The notes under the pieces were generated by a model, which worked only from the letters and a program-made list of their open reading frames with translations, ran no database searches and was not told the DNA's origin. This document shows positions 1-5,069 of a stretch of 7,162 bases of DNA, in pieces. The stretch covers positions 1 through 7,162 of the forward strand of contig CABSAH010000091.1 of NCBI GenBank assembly GCA_902475645.1, read 5' to 3'. The stretch's first letter is position 1. Every line of letters starts with the position of its first letter. The DNA is from an uncultured Christensenellaceae bacterium. Lineage in GTDB: Bacteria; Bacillota; Clostridia; Christensenellales; CAG-138. Position numbers and translations under genes: made by a program.

Positions 1-38
1 GTGTAATTGTGGTTCTTCTCCACGCGAAATACTGCCAC
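1..38 (-). CDS. RepA-like replication initiator, N-terminus only (partial)
   Basis: A GTG start at 36-38 on the minus strand opens a frame reading MAVFRVEKNHNYT before it leaves the window. This is the characteristic N-terminus of the helix-turn-helix replication initiator (RepA/DnaD-like) proteins of clostridial ICEs, which commonly begin MAVFRVEKN. A GGAGGTG ribosome site (45-51) lies 6 bases upstream and overlaps the stop codon of the preceding gene (44-46), so the two genes are probably translationally coupled. The protein is expected to start replication of the excised circular element. Only 12 complete codons are visible, so the call rests on this N-terminal signature and on gene order. 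Confidence 0.6.
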   Translation of the reverse strand, partial: MAVFRVEKNHNY

Positions 39-43
39 GGTGT

Positions 44-736
44 TCACCTCCCCTCGGAGGGAAAAAGCAGCCCCGCAGACGGAGCGTTTGCCCCTGCTTC
101 GCGGCGGATGAGGCGGCGGAGGGTATATTCCCGCTGCCCACGCTTTGCGGTGATTTTCAGGGCATCCAGCCCAAAACGGGCGATGAGCAGGGCGTTGATG
201 AGCAGCCGGAACGCCTCGTCCGGGATGATCTGCGGCTCCGCAAGGTCGCCCTGCGTGACCTCCACCGTATGGCAGTAAAGGCTTTTCGCCGCCATGAGCA
301 GCGTGTAGTCATGGGGAGAGATGCCGCGCCTGCGGGCGTAGCGGAAGTCGATGCCGCCGCGGAAGAAGCAGTTGAAGGTCCTGTCCGCAAGCTCCTTGTT
401 GGAGGTCAGCAGATACAGCGCGGCGAAGAACTCCGGCGTGTCGCGCTCCTTGCGGCAGCCCAGCAGCAGCCGCAGGGTCTCCATGCGCTTCCTGTGGGCG
501 TCGTCCTGCCACATGGTGCCGGGAAAGCTCTCCGCCAGCCGCATAATTCTTGCGGTCAGGCGCGGACGGTACGGAAACAGCTCCGCGACGGCCTCCGCAT
601 AGCCCACCGTACCGGCTTCCATACGCTCGGCAAGGCAGGGGCAGGACAGGGCGGTGCAGCCCAGCTTTTTGACATATTCCGTACAGAGGACGCAGGAAAC
701 GTCCTCCGGCTTATACTTGAACGTGTTGATATACAT
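44..736 (-). CDS. Conserved ICE protein with N-terminal cysteine cluster, function unknown
   Basis: The start is the ATG at 736: an AGGAG site sits 7 bases upstream (744-748), and the reading frame open further upstream has no such site. The product is 230 residues. Near the N-terminus it has a cysteine cluster, C15-x2-C18-x8-C27-x4-C32-x-C34, which suggests zinc or Fe-S binding. The rest is mostly helical-looking and soluble, with no signal peptide or membrane segment. I recognise the MYINTFKYKPED start and the later GGIDF and ISPHDY-type motifs from a conserved protein encoded between parB and the replication initiator in clostridial ICEs, but I know of no established function. The C-terminal tail is basic (RREYTLRRLIRRE-like), which would fit nucleic-acid contact; that is inference. 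It ends inside the ribosome site of the next gene. Confidence 0.82.
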   Translation of the reverse strand: MYINTFKYKPEDVSCVLCTEYVKKLGCTALSCPCLAERMEAGTVGYAEAVAELFPYRPRLTARIMRLAESFPGTMWQDDAHRKRMETLRLLLGCRKERDTPEFFAALYLLTSNKELADRTFNCFFRGGIDFRYARRRGISPHDYTLLMAAKSLYCHTVEVTQGDLAEPQIIPDEAFRLLINALLIARFGLDALKITAKRGQREYTLRRLIRREAGANAPSAGLLFPSEGR

Positions 737-764
737 GGCTTTGCTCCTCTCTGGATATGACAAA

Positions 765-792
765 ACCGGGCAAAGAAATCTCTCTGCCCGGT
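765..792 (-). other. Intercistronic hairpin downstream of parB
   Basis: An 8-bp perfect inverted repeat (ACCGGGCA / TGCCCGGT, 12-base loop) lies between the parB stop and the next minus-strand gene. On the minus strand the stem is followed by only three further T residues, so it is at best a leaky terminator. It may instead protect the 3' end of the parB message or tune expression of the downstream gene. The repeat is seen directly; its role is inference. Confidence 0.5.
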
Positions 793-823
793 CGGTGTCG
801 TGGTTGTCTGCGATTGTATTCGG

Positions 824-1753
824 TTATCTGGACTGGTCGCGCTGGCGCTTGCGCAGCCATGCGTCCAGAAGCTTCAGGATGGTTTCCTCCATCTTCTGCG
901 GCGTATAGGAGCGCGGGAAGTATTTGCGCAGCTTGTCCGCCGAGAGGACGACGTTATAGCCCTCCGGTTTTTTCTGCTCCATCATGATGTCCAGCATGGT
1001 GTCGTCGTTGAGCTTGCCGTCGCGGGAGAGCTTTTTCATGCGCTGTGCCTGCGAAAGCGAGGGCGTAGCCTGCTCGCTGTCGATGGCGGTCAGGAGCATC
1101 TGCTGTTCCTCCGGCTTGAGGTAGGAGATTTCCACGGCGGGGGTCATGCCGATCTTCTTCTCGTCCACCATCTGCTGAAGCTCCGGGGAGAGTTCGGTCA
1201 GGCGGATGTAGCGCTGAATGGTGCGCGCACTGTCGTCCGAGTTTTCTGCCAACAGTTCGCGGCTTTTAATACCGCGCAAATCGTGGCCATTTTGTCCACC
1301 ATTTTCTGAGGTGTCAATTTCTTCCGCTTTTGCCGGTCTGCCAGCCTTGCGGCGGATGGCCTCCAGCTTCATTTTATACGCCTGCGCCCGCTCGGAGGGC
1401 AGGATATTCTCCCGCTGGATGTTGCTGTCCACCATGAGGATGGTGGCGGTGTCATCGTCCATCTGCCGCACAATGCAGGGCATAGCGGAAAGGCCCGCCA
1501 GCTCGCTGCCGTGCCTGCGCCGGTGTCCGGCGATGATCTCATAGCCGCCGTCCTCGCGGGGACGGACGATGGCGGGGACGAGAACGCCGTACTGCCGGAT
1601 GCTCTCCGTCGTTTCCTGCATGGCCTCGTCGTCCCGCACCTTGAACGGATGGTTGGGAAAGTCGTGCAGCTTGGAGAGTGGAACATGAACGATCACTTCC
1701 TGCTGTGGTTTCGGCTTTTTGCCCGTTTCCTTCTGCGCTGTTTTTTCAGGCAT
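824..1753 (-). CDS. parB: ParB/Spo0J-family partition protein of the ICE
   Basis: The product has 309 residues from the ATG at 1753. That start was chosen because AGGAGG (1760-1765) lies 6 bases upstream; an upstream in-frame ATG at 1789 has none. Residues about 20-125 form the ParB N-terminal domain, with the AGHRRRHG segment (75-82) and the ENILPSERAQAY segment (115-126) that make up the nucleotide (CTP) and clamp-forming motifs of the family. A helix-turn-helix region follows at about 165-200 (SARTIQRYIRL). The C-terminus is a charged helical domain. The protein is expected to bind a parS-like site on the element and act in segregation or stable maintenance of the excised or replicating form. 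No ParA ATPase gene is seen next to it. The lineage is that of plasmid/ICE ParBs rather than chromosomal Spo0J. Confidence 0.92.
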   Translation of the reverse strand: MPEKTAQKETGKKPKPQQEVIVHVPLSKLHDFPNHPFKVRDDEAMQETTESIRQYGVLVPAIVRPREDGGYEIIAGHRRRHGSELAGLSAMPCIVRQMDDDTATILMVDSNIQRENILPSERAQAYKMKLEAIRRKAGRPAKAEEIDTSENGGQNGHDLRGIKSRELLAENSDDSARTIQRYIRLTELSPELQQMVDEKKIGMTPAVEISYLKPEEQQMLLTAIDSEQATPSLSQAQRMKKLSRDGKLNDDTMLDIMMEQKKPEGYNVVLSADKLRKYFPRSYTPQKMEETILKLLDAWLRKRQRDQSR

Positions 1754-1787
1754 TGTGTTCCTCCTGTCGGCATCTGATTTTGGGTAC

Positions 1788-1825
1788 AAAAAAAGGACAT
1801 TTCTTCTTTTCAGAGGAAATGTCCT
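1788..1825 (-). terminator. Intrinsic terminator in the parB leader
   Basis: A 10-bp perfect stem (AGGACATTTC / GAAATGTCCT, 12-base loop) is followed on the minus strand by a run of T residues (seven T, one of them in the stem). It lies 34 bases upstream of the parB start codon, so transcription entering from the element end should stop before parB unless it is relieved. This fits either an attenuator or insulation of the element from chromosomal read-through. Confidence 0.82.
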
Positions 1826-1831
1826 GATTTC

Positions 1832-1856
1832 TTGGACGGGCTGACAGCCCGCCCAA
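1832..1856 (-). promoter_or_regulatory. GC-rich leader hairpin upstream of the parB terminator
   Basis: A 10-bp stem with a 5-base loop (core CGGGC-TGTCA-GCCCG read on the minus strand) lies 6 bases before the terminator hairpin. The single non-Watson-Crick position is a G-U wobble in minus-strand RNA but an A-C mismatch in plus-strand RNA, which supports a structure acting in the parB transcript. With the terminator it forms a two-hairpin leader. Its function (anti-termination or binding site for a regulator) is inference. Confidence 0.55.
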
Positions 1857-2014
1857 ACAGTATTTAGTTTTTGTCGTTACTATAACACCCCCTACGATAT
1901 AACTACTTCGCGGCTCGATTTTTCGGTTTGGAAAAGGATGAAAAACCTTGCCAGATAACCGAAAACCCTTGATATACGGGGCTTTTCCGGTTTGTCGTAA
2001 TTATACCGTAAGGG

Positions 2015-2191
2015 CATAGCTGCGCCTCGCTGCTTCTCGCCAACGGCGTTCCGATGAAGCAGATTCAAGAATGGCTCGGGCACAGCGACTTCTCAACTAC
2101 GGCAAACATTTACGCACACCTTGAGTACAGTTCAAAAGTTATCTCCGCAGATGCAATGCTTGCTGGCTTAGGGATAGGAAACCGGGAATAA
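2015..2191 (+). pseudogene. C-terminal remnant of a tyrosine recombinase (integrase)
   Basis: Fifty-eight codons ending in TAA encode the end of a phage/ICE-type tyrosine recombinase. The fragment begins at the HSCASLLL motif that normally follows HDLR in catalytic box II, keeps the LGHS histidine (about fragment residue 23) and the catalytic tyrosine in NIYAH (about residue 33), and runs to the normal-looking C-terminus. All upstream parts are missing: the arm-binding and core-binding domains, the first catalytic arginine and the HxxR box. In the same frame the codons immediately upstream read as a stop and unrelated residues, so the break is sharp. It cannot be active. Its 3' end points at the 3' end of the tRNA-Ser gene 33 bp away, a common position for an integrase that used that tRNA as its attachment site. 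Confidence 0.9.
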
Positions 2192-2220
2192 AAAAGAGAA
2201 GCCGGCAAAACCGGCTTCTC
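2190..2220 (-). terminator. Terminator of the tRNA-Ser transcript
   Basis: A perfect 10-bp stem (GAGAAGCCGG / CCGGCTTCTC, 5-base loop) is followed on the minus strand by six T residues. It starts 4 bases after the encoded CCA end of tRNA-Ser. The T run overlaps the stop codon of the integrase remnant on the other strand. Confidence 0.9.
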
Positions 2221-2224
2221 AGGT

Positions 2225-2312
2225 TGGCGGAGGGTTAGGGATTCGAACCCTAGGTGCCTTGCGGCACACGACTTTTCGAGAGTCGCACCTTCGACCACTC
2301 GGACAACCCTCC
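2225..2312 (-). tRNA. tRNA-Ser(CGA)
   Basis: This is an 88-base class II tRNA with an encoded CCA end (2225-2227). The 7-bp acceptor stem GGAGGGT/ACCCTCC pairs perfectly, and the discriminator base is G. The D arm GTCCGAGTGGTCGAAGGT is followed by an anticodon stem CGACT/AGTCG around the loop CTCGAAA, giving anticodon CGA (codon UCG). A long variable arm closes with GTGCC-GCAA-GGCAC, and the T arm has GGGTTCGAATCCC. All arms match, so the gene looks functional. No strong promoter is visible directly upstream; the best candidate -10 (TACAAC-like, close to the 5' end) is weak. Confidence 0.97.
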
Positions 2313-2344
2313 AAGTTGTATCTTCACCCAATCCGCTTTGGAAA

Positions 2345-2370
2345 ATGGGGAGAACTGATGGGGAGAACTC
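2345..2370. repeat. Tandem 13-bp direct repeat
   Basis: Two adjacent 13-base units (ATGGGGAGAACTG and ATGGGGAGAACTC) differ only in the last base. They lie in the gene-less DNA between the complete tRNA-Ser and the truncated copy. The repeat is seen directly; no role can be assigned. Confidence 0.8.
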
Positions 2371-2382
2371 AAAGATTTTTTC

Positions 2383-2402
2383 GTTTTCGAACCCTCGAAA
2401 AC
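2383..2402. repeat. 8-bp inverted repeat containing a T-arm-like sequence
   Basis: GTTTTCGA and TCGAAAAC flank a 4-base centre. Read on the minus strand the segment contains AGGGTTCGAA, ten bases identical to the T-arm region of the complete tRNA-Ser next to it. It could be a decayed tRNA 3' half or simply a palindromic recombinase site. Confidence 0.5.
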
Positions 2403-2453
2403 CTGCATAAATCAAGACTTTTTCGGGTGGAGCGTTCCACGAAGCGATTCCGA

Positions 2454-2492
2454 TTTCGAGTGCTGCACCTTCGACCACTCGGACAACTCTCC
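2454..2492 (-). pseudogene. tRNA-Ser(CGA) 5' half, truncated at the anticodon loop
   Basis: Thirty-nine bases align without gaps to the first 39 bases of the intact tRNA-Ser (34 identical), covering the 5' acceptor strand, an identical D arm and an identical CTCGAAA anticodon loop. Differences are at acceptor position 5 and four positions in the anticodon stem (AGCA versus GACT), so this was a distinct tRNA-Ser gene with the same anticodon. After the loop the expected TGCTG stem strand is absent and similarity stops. It cannot fold as a tRNA. The break at the anticodon loop is where many tyrosine recombinases cross over in tRNA attachment sites. Confidence 0.8.
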
Positions 2493-2758
2493 ATGTCTAT
2501 TTTCGCCCGGCTTTCTTTCCAGAAATTTGCTCAAAAATTCGTTGGAGAGAAAACAGGAGAGACGGCAAAAAATATTCGATTTTGAGATTTTCTGTGTTGA
2601 GGAATATCAAGGAGAATCAGGGGGACGAAATTCCCAGATCCCGCCGAAATTTCGAGTCAGCCCCGTTATGACCTCTTCGATACCGCTCCGTGTTGACAAA
2701 TGGTCATTATGACCATTTATCATTATACTATCGGGCGGCCAAATGAGCAAGAGTAAAT
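2493..2758. other. Gene-less stretch between the tRNA-Ser scar and the amidohydrolase
   Basis: No credible coding region is seen here. The longer open frames crossing 2110-2478 and 2259-2585 run over the tRNA genes and have no ribosome sites, so I treat them as spurious. The right end holds the palindrome at 2698-2718. A short ATG frame at 2743 (reading MSKSKFI) lies opposite the end of the amidohydrolase gene, lacks a ribosome site and looks like a shadow or a lost gene's first codons. Confidence 0.6.
2698..2718. promoter_or_regulatory. Perfect 21-bp palindromic operator candidate, with promoter-like boxes
   Basis: Two perfect 10-base half-sites (AAATGGTCAT and its reverse complement) flank one central T. 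The size and symmetry are typical of operators for dimeric TetR- or MarR-type repressors. It overlaps promoter-like boxes on the plus strand: TTGACA at 2693-2698, and TGGTCA (2701-2706) with 17 bases to TATACT (2724-2729). No intact plus-strand gene follows, and no regulator gene is nearby. As an RNA hairpin it is AT-rich and lacks a T run, so it is unlikely to be the amidohydrolase terminator. Confidence 0.55.
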
Positions 2759-4412
2759 TTATTCGTGTTCTGCTTCGCCAAATACTGCGCTTATGCTGCA
2801 GCCGTTCACCGCCGCGGCGTTGGTTGCCGATGTTTTTATGCGCTGCATTGCGTCTGCGAAAAGCTCCACTGAGTTGCAGCCGTATTCGCCATTCAGCACA
2901 GCGTTTCCAGCAAGTATGTTCAGCTTCGCGCCCGCATTAAACCCATTCACGGTTATGGTTAGCGCATCAAGCGGGTCGTTTTGGCGGCTTACTATGTATC
3001 CAAGCGCCGCTATGACATCCGCCGCGGCAAGTGCGGCGTCGTGCCCATTCTGCGGTGCGGAGCCATGCGCAGCCTTACCCGCTATCTCCATTGTAAACCG
3101 TCCGCGATACCTTGGCAGTCCCGATTGAGTATCGCCATCAAACGGCAGCAGCAACTCCGCGTCCTTATGCGGCTTGTCCATGCGCATAACGGGTACATAC
3201 TCATGCTCACCGACCGCGCTTATGAACGTCCCGTTCGCCGTCTGCTCAAGATAATCAAACGCAAACTGGGCGTATTCCGCCGCACCAATGTGCAGTATGT
3301 CCTCATTTATTCTGAATTTTTCATTATGCACGGGATGCGTGCAGCCCGCCTTTTCATCCCTGCACCCTAAAAAATACGAACAGCGACGATGGTATTCTTT
3401 CCATAATATATGCAAAGTCCTCGCTCCCCATCGCCTTTGCTGTCGTTTGTAGCACATCCTCACCGAAAAGCTTCCGCGCCGCGTCGCGTGCAAGCGCATT
3501 GAGCGCAGTATCGCGGTTATTCACAGCGTAGCCTGAAAACGTATGCTCAAATTCCGCCGTGCAGCCGTATATCGCTGCTGCTGAATCGGCTATATGCTCT
3601 ATCATCTCAAGCGCAAGCCTTTGGCTCCGTATGTCAAACGCGCGGAACGTGCCTTCCATGCTTACGCGCTCACATATTCTGCCGTCCACTCTTTCACTTT
3701 CGACTGTGCCTATGCTTATTACCAGCGGACTGTCCGGCTTATTCATGCGCGCCGCTATTGTCTGCACTTCCCTTATGACTGCCGCTGCCGCCGCAACAGC
3801 ATCCCTGCCAAGCTGCGGCGTCATGCTATGCGCTCCGCGCCCGCGCACGGTTATGCGGAAATTGTCGCAGCTTGCCATAAGGTAACCGTCCATTATGGCC
3901 ATGCGGCCTGATTCCACCGTGGGCCAAACATGCATGCCCATTGCCGCGTCTATGCCGCCAAGGTAGCCGTTGTCCCAATAATAGTGACTTCCTACGAAGC
4001 ATTCCTCTGCCGCCTGGAACAGCAGCTTCACCGTGCCGCGAAGCTCGTCCTTGTGCTCGCTCAGCAGCTTTGCCGCGCCAAGCAGCATCGCCGTATGGCA
4101 ATCGTGCCCGCAGGCATGCATAACGCCATCGTTCTCGCTTTCGAATTCAACCCCGCTGCATTCTTTTATCGGCAGTGCGTCTATATCCGCCCGCAACAGC
4201 ACGATCTTTCCCCCGTTCCTGCCGCGTATGGTGCCTATGCAGCCCGTATAGTCGTCAAAGCGTTGCACTTCTACGCCCATTTCCTCCATCTTATCGGCTA
4301 TATACGCCGTGGTCTTGCGTTCATTGAAGAATAGCTCCGGGTGCGCATGTATATGCCGCCTTATGTTTATTATGTATTCGTTTATCTCGCCCGCACTGTA
4401 GGCAAAGTTCAT
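2759..4412 (-). pseudogene. M20-family amidohydrolase/peptidase with a 1-base frameshift and a duplicated dimerisation domain
   Basis: The ATG at 4412 (GGGAG 10 bases upstream) opens 352 codons that end at a stop at 3354. A second frame continues the same protein from about 3370 to the TAA at 2759. Removing one T from a T6 run (about 3369-3374) restores the family sequence FVFLGCRDEK and gives about 550 residues. Metal-site motifs are complete: RADIDALP (74-81), HACGHD (99-104), QAAEE (133-137), GMHVWP (159-164), GSEDFAY (329-335) and, after the shift, HPVHN (359-363). A first dimerisation domain lies at about 185-292 (GAHSMTPQLGRDA). Residues about 436-550 repeat that domain (AAHGSAPQNGHDA). 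The family is cytoplasmic and hydrolyses N-acyl or aminoacyl amides (hippurate hydrolase/aminoacylase type); the substrate here is unknown. It is a monocistronic gene. The shift could be a real mutation or a sequencing error. Confidence 0.9.
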
Positions 4413-4442
4413 CTTTTTCTCGCTCCCTTTCAGGTTTTGTAT

Positions 4443-4471
4443 ATTTTATCATTGCTCCCGCCCCATGGCAA
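4443..4471 (-). promoter_or_regulatory. Vegetative promoter of the amidohydrolase gene
   Basis: Minus-strand -35 TTGCCA (4466-4471) and -10 TAAAAT (4443-4448) each match the sigma-A consensus at five of six bases and are separated by exactly 17 bases. The expected start point leaves a short leader before the ribosome site at 4423-4427. Just upstream of the -35 box lie two direct copies of ATTATGCA spaced 11 bases apart (within 4475-4496), a possible activator site. Confidence 0.72.
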
Positions 4472-4842
4472 CAGTGCATAATCGCTGCATAATGCCACAC
4501 TTTTTACGTATAATTTCCGTGCCATTAGGGGTTCCATTTCCGAGTGCAACGGTATATAATATACCATCATTAAAAGCTGCTAACGGGAGGACAGCAAGGC
4601 AACCTATGCGCACAAATATGCACAACTGCATACGTTATAGTGCCGATGCACTCAGGTGCATCTGTACACGGCCCTATGAAGGGGCTGGTTTTCGTCGGCT
4701 TTTTCAGGGGCCTGAAAACACCGCGGCGTTGCTGTGCTGTGCTTACGGCGTTTGTTTGCCTAAAATGGTTTAATCCTATTCGGCGGCATATTCATGCATA
4801 AAAATTAAACGGCAATTCGTGGGCGGTGTCACTTTATCAATA

Positions 4843-4871
4843 TTGACTGCTGCCTTTTATTTGATTATAAT
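4843..4871 (+). promoter_or_regulatory. Strong promoter of tRNA-Leu
   Basis: The -35 TTGACT (4843-4848) and the perfect -10 TATAAT (4866-4871) are separated by 17 bases, nearly ideal for sigma-A. The tRNA begins 11 bases after the -10 box, as usual for a stable RNA gene with a very short leader. Confidence 0.9.
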
Positions 4872-4881
4872 GTCATAGGAA

Positions 4882-4964
4882 GCGGCTGTGGTGGAACGGC
4901 ATACACAGCGGACTTAAAATCCGCCGGCGAAAGCTTGCGAGTTCAAATCTCGCCAGCCGCACCA
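4882..4964 (+). tRNA. tRNA-Leu(UAA)
   Basis: This is an 83-base tRNA with encoded CCA. The acceptor stem GCGGCTG/CAGCCGC pairs fully, with discriminator A. The anticodon stem GCGGA/TCCGC encloses the loop CTTAAAA, giving anticodon TAA, which reads UUA (and UUG by wobble). The variable arm is short for a class II tRNA (CGGCGAAAGCTTG region), and the T arm contains GAGTTCAAATCTC. It has its own promoter and terminator. Confidence 0.96.
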
Positions 4965-4972
4965 GGTCGCAG

Positions 4973-5000
4973 AAAAGCAGCAGATATCGGCTGCTTTTTT
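4973..5000 (+). terminator. Terminator after tRNA-Leu
   Basis: A 9-bp stem (AAAAGCAGC / GCTGCTTTT, 8-base loop) runs into a T6 tract. It starts 8 bases after the tRNA CCA end and separates the tRNA from cysK. Confidence 0.9.
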
Positions 5001-5017
5001 GCGTATTTACAGCTTAT

Positions 5018-5046
5018 TTGCGGCCGCAGCTTCCATTATGTAAACT
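5018..5046 (+). promoter_or_regulatory. Weak candidate promoter for cysK-cysE
   Basis: TTGCGG (5018-5023) and TAAACT (5041-5046) are separated by 17 bases within the only 69 bases between the tRNA-Leu terminator and cysK. Both boxes are poor matches. No T-box or other long leader structure fits in this space, so the operon either uses a regulated weak promoter here or depends partly on read-through. Confidence 0.3.
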
Positions 5047-5069
5047 AATTTTTTAAGGAGATAAACACA

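Larger units (their letters stand above)
1..2014 (-). mobile_element. End of an integrative conjugative element (replication/partition module)
   Basis: Three co-directional minus-strand genes (parB, a Cys-rich conserved protein, a RepA-like initiator) form the maintenance module found at one end of many ICEs of gut Clostridia. The order and the very strong Shine-Dalgarno sites match that family as I know it. No relaxase, coupling protein or integrase of this element is visible; they would lie beyond the left edge. The right limit is set at about 2014 because the next base begins continuous homology to the C-terminus of a different tyrosine recombinase. The exact att core cannot be fixed without the other end. 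The element identity is inference from gene content; the abrupt junction is seen directly. Confidence 0.72.
4413..4881. other. 469-bp intergenic region with several inverted repeats
   Basis: I see no gene here; the open frames on both strands have no ribosome site and no recognisable product. Besides the two promoters at its ends, it holds a 15-base palindrome GGTATATAATATACC (4551-4565), a hairpin GATGCAC-TCAG-GTGCATC (4645-4662) and an inverted repeat TTTTCAGG-GG-CCTGAAAA (4701-4718). These could be operator sites or remnants of a small RNA or lost gene. Nothing shows which. Confidence 0.6.

Noticed and set aside
1892..2083. Minus-strand frame at the ICE terminus (reading MPLRYNYDKPEK after an internal ATG).
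   Set aside because: No ribosome site, no family I recognise, and the frame crosses the junction into the antisense of the integrase remnant.
2110..2585. Open frames on both strands across the tRNA-Ser region, looking like proteins of 108-122 residues.
   Set aside because: They run straight through a functional tRNA and a tRNA fragment, have no ribosome sites, and one contains the GFESLTLRQ string typical of translated tRNA genes.
3354..3390. Programmed -1 ribosomal frameshift at the TTTTTTA heptamer in the amidohydrolase.
   Set aside because: The zero frame is TTT-TTT-AGG and the frame needed is +1, the opposite of a classical -1 site. No stimulatory stem was found just downstream. A one-base insertion explains it better.
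4465..4773. Plus-strand frame of 102 codons in the intergenic region before tRNA-Leu.
   Set aside because: No ribosome site, no recognisable motifs, and it overlaps the amidohydrolase promoter and several inverted repeats.
5001..5069. T-box or other riboswitch controlling cysK-cysE.
   Set aside because: Only 69 bases lie between the tRNA-Leu terminator and the start codon, with no second terminator and no T-box motif.
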